64,000 bases of DNA, from contig NZ_JACHOS010000017.1 in assembly GCF_014199985.1 (NCBI RefSeq), positions 1 through 64,000 on the forward strand, given 5' to 3'. Shown here piece by piece: positions 20,346-27,877 of this stretch. How positions within the stretch are numbered: position 1 is the stretch's first letter; each line of letters begins with the position of its first letter. The notes beneath the pieces were generated by a model, which did no database searches, was not told the DNA's origin, and saw only the letters and a program-made list of their open reading frames with translations. Both the position numbers and the translations under genes were made by a program. The stretch comes from Methylorubrum rhodesianum (GTDB lineage Bacteria; Pseudomonadota; Alphaproteobacteria; Rhizobiales; Beijerinckiaceae).

Positions 20346-20606
20346 CTATCTCAACTCTGCCGATTTAGCTGCGCAATCAAATCTGCCATCGCACAAGCAA
20401 ACAATGAATTCTGCCTCAGCGCACCAGACAGTTAATGTCGTTTCAAGCTTCAAATAATTGACGATTGCGCCATCAATCTCTAGTCCTGATTCGTGACTTG
20501 GGACGAGTGGAGTAGAGAAAGATACCGATGCAGGATCGGTTTCGCCAGATATCAACTCAATACCAGATCTAATAAGCTCCTGATCGGCCCCCACGAGGTG
20601 GTCCAC
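20346..20606 (-). CDS. Hypothetical protein in low-GC DNA
   Basis: The frame encodes about 86 residues from a possible GTG (20604-20606): VDHLVGADQELIRSG, then GLEIDGAIVNYLKLETTLTV, then VWCAEAEFIVCLCDGRFD. The mix of residues looks protein-like and GC content is lower than in the neighbouring toxin genes. The frame stays open further upstream into an IS fragment, so the real N-terminus may have been lost. No family is recognised. Confidence 0.3.
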   Translation of the reverse strand: MDHLVGADQELIRSGIELISGETDPASVSFSTPLVPSHESGLEIDGAIVNYLKLETTLTVWCAEAEFIVCLCDGRFDCAAKSAELR

Positions 20607-20639
20607 GAGCAAAGTTGGTGCGCGGTAGGCCGCTTCACC

Positions 20640-20800
20640 ATGGTTAGCTTGGCCGGCGCAGCCGGTCGGATGAGCGCGGCCGGCCAAGCGGTGAAGGCTG
20701 GCACGAACACCTCCGGGGCAGGTGGGCGATATCCGAGTGACGCATGGGGCGAACGGCGTTGTAGTGCAGGGTCCGGACCGACCAAGCGAGCCAGCCAAGC
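20640..20800 (-). pseudogene. IS3-family orfB C-terminal fragment
   Basis: On the minus strand LHYNAVRP is read in one frame and HASLGYRPPAPEVFVPA in the next. This is the conserved integrase C-terminal YNxxRPHxSLGYxPP motif split by a frameshift. It differs from the element at 1823-2265 (PEVFVPAF instead of PVSYPDLAF), so it derives from another IS3-family member. The start of the plus-strand chimeric ORF lies inside it. Confidence 0.6.
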
Positions 20801-21873
20801 CGTTCGACCCTGGCTTCGCGCATCTGGCCCTTGTTGTCGATGACATCGACGAGCTCCTGGCGCGGATCGCCGCCTACGGCTGGAAGGCGCAAGGCATTCC
20901 GCAGCCGATCGCGAGCGGTGCGCGCGCCGGAACGCGGGTGATCTACGCCGTTGGTCCTGACGGTGAAGACCAGATCATCGTGACGACGGGCGGGCAGGAC
21001 GCGCTCAACCTCGTCTTCAATCTGCTCAAATCGCACACCCGGCAGCTCTGCATCGAGAACCCCTGCTACCTCGGGGCGTCGCTGATCTTCAGAAGCGCCG
21101 GGTTGACCATCCACCCGGTTCCGGTCGACGGCGAGGGCCTGCGGACCGACCTTTTGCCGAGAGAGCGAGGCAGCTTGCTGTACGTCACGCCCTCGCACCA
21201 GTTCCCGACCGGCGCAATCATGACGTTGACCCGCCGCCTGGATCTGCTGCGGTGGGCGGAGGAGACCGATAGCTTCATCATCGAGGACGACTACGACAGC
21301 GACTTCCGCTACGACGGCCCGCCACTGACTGCCCTGGCCGGCCTCGATGGGGGGCGCCGCGTCTTCTACGCCGGCACCTTCTCCAAGTCGGTCGGCGCCG
21401 GCCTGCGCATCGGCTTCGCCACGGTCCCTCGGATGTTCTGGGACGAGGCGCGGATGCTCAAGGCCCGGATGAGCAACGGCCAAGCATGGCTTGAGCAGGC
21501 TGCGTTGGCCGCTTTCATCGATGAAGGCCATTTCGATCGGCACCTGCGCCGACTGCGTCAGGTGTACAAAGCCCGTCGCGACTGTCTCGTAGAGGCGCTG
21601 AAGCGAACCTTCGACGGGGCCGTCATCATCAGCGGCGAGAGTGGTTTGCATTTGGTCTGGCAACTCCCGGTAGGGTTCCCGTCCGCGCGGCAGATCCAAG
21701 TCATGGCGCGAGAGCGAGGCATTGGTGTCTACGCCCTGTCGAGTGGAGCTGCCTACGACTTCGACCCCGGAGCCGAGGACAATATGCTGGTGTTCGGCTA
21801 CTCATCGCTGACCGAGACGCAAATCGGGGATGCAGTCGAGAGGCTTAGGTTAATGTTGGACGGCTTAGTGTGA
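20722..21873 (+). pseudogene. Chimeric ORF: VOC/glyoxalase half fused to a headless MocR/PdxR aminotransferase domain
   Basis: An uninterrupted 383-codon frame made of three pieces. Codons 1-28 come from IS sequence. Residues about 29-82 match the second half of a VOC (glyoxalase) fold (FAHLALVVDDIDELLARIAA, then GARAGTRVIYAVGPDGE). From about residue 83 it is a fold-type I PLP domain of MocR/PdxR regulators: IVTTGGQDALNLVF, NPCYLGASLIF, VTPSHQFPTGAIM, IIEDDYDSDFRY, and the Schiff-base Lys in YAGTFSKSVGAGLRIGF. The GntR-type winged helix and the first part of the aminotransferase domain (the usual YGDPxGxxxLR region) are missing. It therefore cannot act as a normal MocR regulator or glyoxalase. 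Probably a deletion fusion that happens to stay in frame. Confidence 0.7.
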
Positions 21874-22282
21874 GGCTAGCCACACATTTTCGGCCTTCGC
21901 GATTTAAGTAACATCATCCTCATGTCGATTGGATCGAGCGGGAAATGTCCGCTTCCCAGCGTCCGAATGACGACCGCTTTCCACCCCTTCCGGACTCAAT
22001 GCGCAGTCTCCTCGGGAGCCCGCTCTGGCATAGGAAGCGGACTCAACCTCGTCAGGCATACGCGTGCAGTGCAAGTTCGGGCTGTCGCTGATGTGCCGCG
22101 CGACGGACGTCGAGGGCCGGACACAGCCGTTGGAGGGCCTGCGGAACGAGGTGCACCGCGTGGCGATCACTGTGCCGTCGGAGGTCTGACCGGCGCGCAG
22201 CGGCTTCGGGGAGGATCCACCTCGTCCGGGCCATTGTCATCGCATCGGCCCTGCGCCCCCAAAGCCGGATCTCTAGGAGCCT
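21874..22282. other. Gene-poor stretch between the chimeric ORF and the IS481 element
   Basis: Apart from the sulfite-oxidase-like scrap, no coding frame with a plausible start or family, no hairpin terminator and no tRNA is seen here. Several short frames are open on both strands but conflict with one another. Confidence 0.5.
22085..22189 (+). pseudogene. Sulfite-oxidase-like dimerisation domain, C-terminal scrap
   Basis: One frame reads CRATDVEGRTQPLEGLRNEV, then HRVAITVPSEV and stop. The RATDxxGRTQP...HRVxxTV pattern is typical of the C-terminal domain of SorA/SUOX-type molybdopterin oxidoreductases. Only about 35 codons remain, and the expected WNPxGYxxN part is contracted. Remnant only; the similarity is judged by eye. 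Confidence 0.4.
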
Positions 22283-23366
22283 GTCTGAGTAACGGGGCTT
22301 AGATGTTTGGTCCCGGCATTTGGTGGAGCGGGTTTGATCTGAAGCGGCCCGGCTCGGCGGACCATGCCTTGCAGATGGCCTCGTAGGGGGTCAGACCTCG
22401 CAGGGTCTTCAGGCGTCGGCCAAAGTTGTAGGCGCTGACGAAGTCAGCGAGGTGAGCGCCGAGCTGCTCGTGGCTGTCGTAGTGGTAGCGCTTGACCGTC
22501 GCGTCCTTGATCGTGCGGTTCATTCGCTCGACCTGACCATTGGTCCAGGGGTGGCGCGGCTTGGTCAGGCGATGGTCGATATCGTTTCGGGCGCAGGCGG
22601 ACTCGAAGCTGTGGGCCCGGAACGTCTCGCCGGCGGCGATCGCTTCCCTGATGATGGATGCGGCCGAGGCAACGTTGCCGGGTGTCGTGAAGTGGGTGCC
22701 GTTGTCGGTGAGCACCGTGTGCACCTTGTAGGGCACGGCCTCGATGAGATGCCGGAGGAAGTCGCCTGCGATCCGCCGAGTCGCCTTCTCGTGCAACTCG
22801 ACGAAGGCGAACTTGGTCGTACGGTCGATGGCAACGAGCAGGTAGAGCCGCCCTTCCGCCGTGTGAACCTCGGCCAGATCGATGTGGAAGTAGCCGAGCG
22901 GGTAGGCCTTGAAGCGGGATCGCTTGGGCTTGTCCCCGTCGACCTCCGGCAATCGGCTGATCCCATGGCGCTGCAGGCAGCGATGCAGCGACGAGCGGGT
23001 CAGGTGCGGGACCGTCGCCTGGAGCGCGTAGAGGCAGTCGTCCAGCGGCAGGAGTGTGTGGCGGCGAAAGGCGACCACCACTGCTTCGTCCTCGGGTGAC
23101 AGCACCGCCGAGCGCAGATCCTTCGGACCTGTGCGCTGGTCGGCGACCGCGGTCCGCTGCCGCCACTTAGCGACCGTCTTCGGGTTGATCCCATAGCGCT
23201 TCGAGAGCGCTCTCAGGCTCGCTTGACGATGCTGGATCGCTCGACGGATCGCCTCAGTCGTCGTGGCGCTGCCGTGAAGAACCTGGCCCATAGCGCGTCC
23301 CTCCACTCCAGCGTGAAGACTGCACCATCAAACCCTGGGATCAAACATCTAAAGCCGGGTAAGGGG
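22283..23366 (-). mobile_element. IS481-family insertion sequence, apparently complete
   Basis: One intact transposase gene lies between imperfect terminal inverted repeats. The left end contains CTTAGATGTTTGGTCCC (about 22298-22314). The right end read inward contains CTTTAGATGTTTGATCCC. The transposase stop codon lies inside the left repeat. Exact outer ends and a target duplication could not be fixed by eye, so the coordinates are approximate by several bases. Confidence 0.75.
22299..23291 (-). CDS. IS481-family transposase
   Basis: A 330-residue DDE transposase. The ATG at 23289-23291 is chosen because GGAGGGA precedes it by 6 bases; a GTG five codons upstream is the alternative. An N-terminal helix-turn-helix (ALSKRYGINPKTVAKWRQR) is followed by the RNase H-like core with the catalytic acids in YFHIDLAEV, LTDNGTHF and NGQVERMNR. 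The C-terminus has YNFGRRLKTLRGLTPYE. All key residues are present and the length is normal, so it should be active. It is the only complete transposase in the window. Confidence 0.92.
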   Translation of the reverse strand: MGQVLHGSATTTEAIRRAIQHRQASLRALSKRYGINPKTVAKWRQRTAVADQRTGPKDLRSAVLSPEDEAVVVAFRRHTLLPLDDCLYALQATVPHLTRSSLHRCLQRHGISRLPEVDGDKPKRSRFKAYPLGYFHIDLAEVHTAEGRLYLLVAIDRTTKFAFVELHEKATRRIAGDFLRHLIEAVPYKVHTVLTDNGTHFTTPGNVASAASIIREAIAAGETFRAHSFESACARNDIDHRLTKPRHPWTNGQVERMNRTIKDATVKRYHYDSHEQLGAHLADFVSAYNFGRRLKTLRGLTPYEAICKAWSAEPGRFRSNPLHQMPGPNI

Positions 23367-23739
23367 GCGAGAGGGGAGCCGATGAGGGCGCATCAGCGGC
23401 CTCATCCTCTTTGGCCGGAAGGCAGCCCCGCAGTAGCTTGCTCACGTGGCGGATGCATGACTGAGGGTGATTAGGTCGATGTCGGGTGCTGGCGCTGCGC
23501 GGCTTAATGCCGGCCAGCCCCCGCCGCTTGTCGTACCACTGCCTCAATTGGACGCGCCCTTTCTGACGGCGGCCATGTCCTCATGAGCAACCCTTCAGTA
23601 GAGCTGCCCTAAATGAATGCAAAGAATTACATTAGCTCCATCTCCTAAACCATGCCTAATACCCGTTGCGCTACTCCGAAAGCTTCGAAGCGGACGAGCC
23701 GCGTACGGCAGGGCTCGGTCTTGGGCGTCCTACGCGCTC
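23367..23739. other. Non-coding stretch right of the IS481 element
   Basis: No convincing gene, RNA or terminator is seen. It holds the downstream flank of the IS481 element and the foreign start of the TonB-receptor remnant. Confidence 0.5.
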
Positions 23740-23922
23740 CTAAACTTCAGGATTGGCTACGACATCGGCCAAAAGTGGTCGGGCTATCTCGAAGCCCGCA
23801 ACCTCTTCGATCGGCGCTACATCTCCAGCGTGGCCATCGCAGGCGTTGCTAATCTTTCCTTGGAAATCTTCAACGCGGGCACCGGCCGGGCGGTCTACGG
23901 CGGATTGCGGCACCGGTGGTGA
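23617..23922 (+). pseudogene. TonB-dependent receptor, C-terminal barrel fragment
   Basis: From about 23740 the frame reads NFRIGYDIGQKWSGYLEARN, then LFDRRYISSV, ending GRAVYGGLRHRW and stop. This is the last two strands of an outer-membrane TonB-dependent receptor, with the terminal aromatic residue needed for barrel insertion. The plug and most of the barrel are missing, and upstream codons are unrelated. Remnant of an iron or siderophore type receptor. Confidence 0.65.
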
Positions 23923-23997
23923 TGAGGCCGCCGAGCTGCACAGCCTCACCATTGTCGCACCAGATCGCCGGCCAGACGCATCGCTGCACGACAGAAG

Positions 23998-24228
23998 TCA
24001 CTCGAGGTCGGGTTCGACGGTGATGGTGGCGAAGTACGCGGCAAGGCGCTTGGCCGCTTCAAAGTCCTCGCACTCAATGTTCACTTGCCCGGGCCAAACC
24101 CGCTCCTCCTGTCGGAGCTGATGCAGGATGTGCTCGGCCGTATCGGCGGCCTCGGTTTCAGTGTTCCCAGCGACACGGCACTCGTATCGCTTGCCGGATA
24201 TGACGATGGTAAAGGGTGCAGATCGCAT
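23998..24228 (-). CDS. Small hypothetical protein
   Basis: A 76-residue soluble acidic protein (ITVEPDLE end) with alternating beta/alpha character: FTIVISGKRYECRVAGNTET, then a helix ending in AEHILHQL. No signal peptide or membrane segment. The sequence looks like a compact folded domain and codon use is normal. No family is recognised. It stands alone between remnants. Confidence 0.5.
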   Translation of the reverse strand: MRSAPFTIVISGKRYECRVAGNTETEAADTAEHILHQLRQEERVWPGQVNIECEDFEAAKRLAAYFATITVEPDLE

Positions 24229-24469
24229 GACCTCAACATGGTCGGCGATGGCTGCTTTCGCGCTGTGACAGAACGCCCGCTGTGAGGCCCCTGCGCCGCG
24301 TAGGGAGTCCGGCTACTCACGTCGTCGTCGCACGGCCATGATTCGAGTTTCCCCACCCCTCAGAGGCCGCCCTGACAGCAAAGGCGATTTCTCTTGGTTT
24401 TCGCCGCCACTCGTCTCATGTTAAACTCTTCGCACGCTCGCATCGGCCAACCTGTTATGGAGGGAGAAG

Positions 24470-24829
24470 ATGCTCAGATCGTTCGAGGAGAGAGAACGCG
24501 CCGAAGAGCTTTCATTTGTGATCGGCGAGGAACGGCGCTTTCTGAACCGCCGTGCTGGCGCCCAAGCATTGGCCGATTTCGCCATCCGAAAACTTGGCTG
24601 TGATGGGCAGACGAGCCGCGCCTACGCTGACGTGCTGATCGACGCGATGATCCATGGCGCCAGCAACGAGGCCTTGCTGGAGCGTGTGCGCGCCGATCTG
24701 GCAGCCAACCTGGCAGATTTCAGCTGCGACGAACTCAGAGCCGTGATGTTGGGCGGTAGGGATCCTGCTCTCAGATCTGGGCCGGTCGTTACACCCCGCT
24801 CGCCGGCCCGCAGTTCTCCGCATTTGTAG
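24470..24829 (+). CDS. DUF1476 / ATPase inhibitor subunit zeta-like protein
   Basis: A 119-residue protein. Residues 1-100 follow the alphaproteobacterial DUF1476 (F1-ATPase inhibitor zeta) pattern: an opening helix FEERERAEELSFVIGEE, RRAGAQALADFAIRKLGC, then RAYADVLIDA and VRADLAANLADFSCDELRA. Zeta blocks F1 rotation through its N-terminal helix. The ATG is preceded by GGAGGGAGAAG. The last 15 or so residues are Pro/Arg-rich and unlike the family, so the end may have been rearranged. It is not next to ATP synthase genes, so this is probably a divergent accessory paralogue. Confidence 0.6.
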   Translation: MLRSFEERERAEELSFVIGEERRFLNRRAGAQALADFAIRKLGCDGQTSRAYADVLIDAMIHGASNEALLERVRADLAANLADFSCDELRAVMLGGRDPALRSGPVVTPRSPARSSPHL

Positions 24830-24874
24830 CGCAACAACGACCGAGATCGCGCTTCATACCGACGCGGGCCAAGG

Positions 24875-25036
24875 CTACCTTGTCGGCCGGCAGCGGCTGC
24901 CAGCAACCCCTGCGAGGAACCGGCGTCCGCTCGTCCGGATCACACGCGTGATCACGCCTGTCGCGAAGCCGCCGGCGATCATGGCCGCGAAGCGACGTCG
25001 GCTGACGCCGGGGCGCGGGATTGCGGCTTCCCTCAC
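24875..25036 (-). CDS. Short ORF with a Tat signal (probably a truncated exported protein)
   Basis: A 53-codon frame with a GTG start at 25034-25036, preceded by AGAGG about 9 bases upstream. It encodes VREAAIPRPGV, then SRRRFAAMIAGGFATGVI. That is a textbook twin-arginine motif (SRRxF) and a hydrophobic core, followed by a short basic tail and stop at 24875. It looks like the front of a Tat-exported cofactor enzyme whose remainder is gone. Confidence 0.45.
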   Translation of the reverse strand: MREAAIPRPGVSRRRFAAMIAGGFATGVITRVIRTSGRRFLAGVAGSRCRPTR

Positions 25037-25802
25037 AGGGGTCTGCCTCTTTGGGAAGGTGGCGACATCGACACACGTCGGTGGCTAAGGCACTTGCCAG
25101 CCTGAACGCGGTAAGGAGCCGCAAACCGCGAGCGGCTGTGGTCGCAGCCATCCCACCGATGGCAATCGCCATAGAAAGAGCACGCCCTCTGACCGCTTGA
25201 GCAGAAGGACCAATGACGGTGCATATCTGAACAAGCGGCGTACAGATCCTAATCCCAGGCGGTCTTTTGGGCCGCGGATGGCAGAGGTGCGAATGGGGTG
25301 GAAAGCCGACTTTCGGTTAGGCGATTAAGACAGACAGTATGGCACTGAAAAAATGCCAAGTCCTGACTAAAGAGTGGATCTTCGGCGTCGCGCTCGGAAC
25401 CACGGCGCGAAGCAAGCGTAGCAGTTCCCCGAACTGGACGCCGCGTTGATGCCACCCCGCGGGGTGCAAGGCTAAACCGCAAATTCCTCACGACCGGCTG
25501 ACCCATAAATCGAAACAGAGAAGGCTCGATAAAACTGTCGCAAATGAACAAGAGCGACCAACCGCATTCACTGGTGCCAACACGGTGAAGCTTTCACCAG
25601 AGTTCCCACCAGCCGCGGAAGCCACCAGCAGTGGACCGTCGAGCCGGGAAAGTGATTGCACTGCGACTACCAGCCGGCGTGCCAGAACCGATTAGCTCGA
25701 ATGTGTAGCATGGCCGCTTGCGGGCTACCTACAATACGCATTTGTGTTCACAGTGTGAGAAGAACAGCCTTTTGCCGAACAGGCATTGGAACGAGCGCGT
25801 TC
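25037..25802. other. Long non-coding stretch upstream of the glycan module
   Basis: About 770 bp with no gene that can be supported. GC falls gradually toward the right end. It presumably contains the promoter of the deacetylase-oxidoreductase-glycosyltransferase genes, but no -35/-10 pair stands out. Confidence 0.5.
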
Positions 25803-26573
25803 ATGGGCCGGGATTCGATATCGCCTCTCGTGTCGGCGAATTCTGTCAAGCGGGCACGACATGCTTACTTCGCTATTCTCACCTATCATAGAATTACCGA
25901 TGATATCGATCACTGTGATTTTTATGATCTACCCTGGCATCGCTTTCAACGACAAATGGCTCTGCTTTCAGCATGGGCATCACTTAGCCCGCTAATAGAA
26001 CTTAATTTCGACGACGGAACTTCAGATCACCTCAGAGTGGGTGAGCTTCTATTCAAAGAGCGGTTTCAAGCAAAATTCTTTATCGTGACCGACTGGATCG
26101 GCCGGCCCGGTTTCCTGACCCGCCCGCAACTCCGCGCGTTGTTGGGATTCGGCCATACACTCGGCTCGCATACCGTCACCCATGCTCGCTTGACAACACT
26201 CACGGACGCGCCTCTGCGAGCCGAACTGGATAGATCCAAGAAGCTTCTGGAGGATCTAACCGGGTCGCCGGTCACCGCCTTTGCTGCGCCCGGCGGGTAT
26301 CTGAACCACCGTGTTACTCAGATAGCGTACGACTGCGGGTATAACACAGTCCGCTCTATGGATTGGGGCTACAACAACAGTTTTATTCCGAGAAGGGCAC
26401 TTAAGACGGTCCCGATATTCTCTTCCACAACTGATAAAAAATTCGAGCAAATTTTGCTAGGTGAGGCGAAATTTACGAATTTTCACCTGAAACAGTTGGC
26501 AAAGAAAATGTTAGGTGAAGATTTCTACATTCGGCTCCGTAACCGTGTGGGATCTTGGAGTAGGTTGCCATGA
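25803..26573 (+). CDS. Polysaccharide deacetylase (NodB domain)
   Basis: A 256-residue CE4-family enzyme, which typically removes N-acetyl groups from sugar chains using a divalent metal. The ATG at 25803 is preferred over a longer frame (from 25656) because GGAACGAG sits just upstream and the extra leader is not protein-like. Motifs: ILTYHRI; LNFDDGTSDH (catalytic Asp plus metal Asp); SHTVTHARL (metal His pair); AAPGGYLNH. There is no signal peptide, so it probably acts on a cytoplasmic lipid-linked or nucleotide sugar. GC is low for this genome. The stop overlaps the next start (ATGA at 26570-26573), implying translational coupling. Confidence 0.85.
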   Translation: MGRDSISPLVSANSVKRARHAYFAILTYHRITDDIDHCDFYDLPWHRFQRQMALLSAWASLSPLIELNFDDGTSDHLRVGELLFKERFQAKFFIVTDWIGRPGFLTRPQLRALLGFGHTLGSHTVTHARLTTLTDAPLRAELDRSKKLLEDLTGSPVTAFAAPGGYLNHRVTQIAYDCGYNTVRSMDWGYNNSFIPRRALKTVPIFSSTTDKKFEQILLGEAKFTNFHLKQLAKKMLGEDFYIRLRNRVGSWSRLP

Positions 26574-27841
26574 CTACACTCATTGTCGGTGGAGGAGTTA
26601 GCGGTCTCGCTTTTGCAGGTTTTTTGCATGATCAATCCGAGTGCCTGTTGATCGAAAAGGATAATGAGCTTGGGGGGTATTGCCGTACGATCTACCAAGA
26701 CGGATTTACGTGGGATTATTCCGGCCATTTTTTCCATTTCCGCAATAAATGGATAGCAGATCGCCTGCACTCGACAATGGATGAGGCAGATCTCGTCAGG
26801 GTCGATCGCAAAGCGCGTATCTTTTTGGAGGGGCGCTACATTGATTACCCATTTCAGTACAATATTCATCAGCTTTCTCTCTCAAGCTTCAGTCTTTGTT
26901 TGCGAGACATGTATATGGCAAGTTCGAATCAGCAAAAAGATTTTTCGTCTTTTCGAGACTTGGTTTTTGGCCGCTACGGCAAAGCAATGTCGGAACTATT
27001 TTTTATCCCGTATAATGAGAAGCTTTATTCTCTACCTTGCGAGCAGCTTCATCCAGAGGCGATGGGGCGCTTCCTCCCACATATTGAATTTGCAGAACTA
27101 CTGGATCGGATCACCGCAAATCAGAGTACATCCTCGGCCCCGGGTTATAACGCTCAGTTTAGTTATCATAGGATGGGCGCACGTGCTTATGTCGACGCAC
27201 TCGCCTCGTTCGTTGATGCAAGCGTTCTGCGCACAAACACATTGTGTCAACGGATCGATCTCGATAATAAACGCGCTCTTGTCGGCGACGATTGGATTAA
27301 GTATGAGCGACTCATCATTTCTGCTCCACTCACGCACATACTTGATCTCGCGAATGTAAGCTATTGTCGAGAACTGTTGTCGGCCAATAAAGTGCTAGTC
27401 TTCAATATCGGCTTCGATCGGCCATCGTATAAGCCTGATCACTGGGTATACTACCCGCAGCCGCAATTTTCATTCTTTCGCATCGGTCATTACGACAATA
27501 TTTTGGGAACCGATCGCATGAGTCTTTATGTTGAAGTGGCATTTCCTCAGACAGCTTCGGTGGACGCTGAGCGCATGTTCGAGAAAGTGCTGACCGATCT
27601 TCGATTAGCCGGCGTTGTGTCTGATCACCAGGTGGTCTCATGGTGCTCTGTCATGCTTGATCCAGCATATATACATATCACGCCGAGCGGGCAAGTTTAC
27701 ACTACAAATTATATTTCCGAATTAGAGCGTCGCGATGTCTATCCAATTGGTCGCTATGGCCGATGGCAATATTGCTCTATTGAGGACAACATTCTTGATG
27801 CCTACCGACTTGCTCAGTCACTTGGTTTGGGGAGTGACTAA
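26570..27841 (+). CDS. FAD-dependent oxidoreductase, UDP-galactopyranose mutase-like
   Basis: A 423-residue flavoprotein with an N-terminal Rossmann FAD site (LIVGGGVSGLAFAG, then LLIEKDNELGGYCRT) and DYSGHFFHFRN, a layout shared by UDP-galactopyranose mutase (Glf) and protoporphyrinogen/amine oxidase-like proteins of glycan clusters. The C-terminal segment YPIGRYGRWQYCSIEDNI carries the GRYGxW motif seen in Glf-like enzymes near the flavin. Likely role: flavin-assisted conversion of a nucleotide sugar; the substrate is unknown. AT-rich codon use differs sharply from the flanking genes and points to transfer. It overlaps the deacetylase by 4 bp and is followed 36 bp later by a glycosyltransferase. 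Confidence 0.75.
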   Translation: MTTLIVGGGVSGLAFAGFLHDQSECLLIEKDNELGGYCRTIYQDGFTWDYSGHFFHFRNKWIADRLHSTMDEADLVRVDRKARIFLEGRYIDYPFQYNIHQLSLSSFSLCLRDMYMASSNQQKDFSSFRDLVFGRYGKAMSELFFIPYNEKLYSLPCEQLHPEAMGRFLPHIEFAELLDRITANQSTSSAPGYNAQFSYHRMGARAYVDALASFVDASVLRTNTLCQRIDLDNKRALVGDDWIKYERLIISAPLTHILDLANVSYCRELLSANKVLVFNIGFDRPSYKPDHWVYYPQPQFSFFRIGHYDNILGTDRMSLYVEVAFPQTASVDAERMFEKVLTDLRLAGVVSDHQVVSWCSVMLDPAYIHITPSGQVYTTNYISELERRDVYPIGRYGRWQYCSIEDNILDAYRLAQSLGLGSD

Positions 27842-27877
27842 CTCTGCGAGTTCAGCATCTTCTGAAAGGATAGCCTC

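Noticed and set aside
24789..25172. A 127-codon minus-strand ORF overlapping the Tat-signal ORF
   Set aside because: Arg/Cys/Pro-rich and not protein-like; the Tat frame in the same place has a ribosome site and a clear motif.
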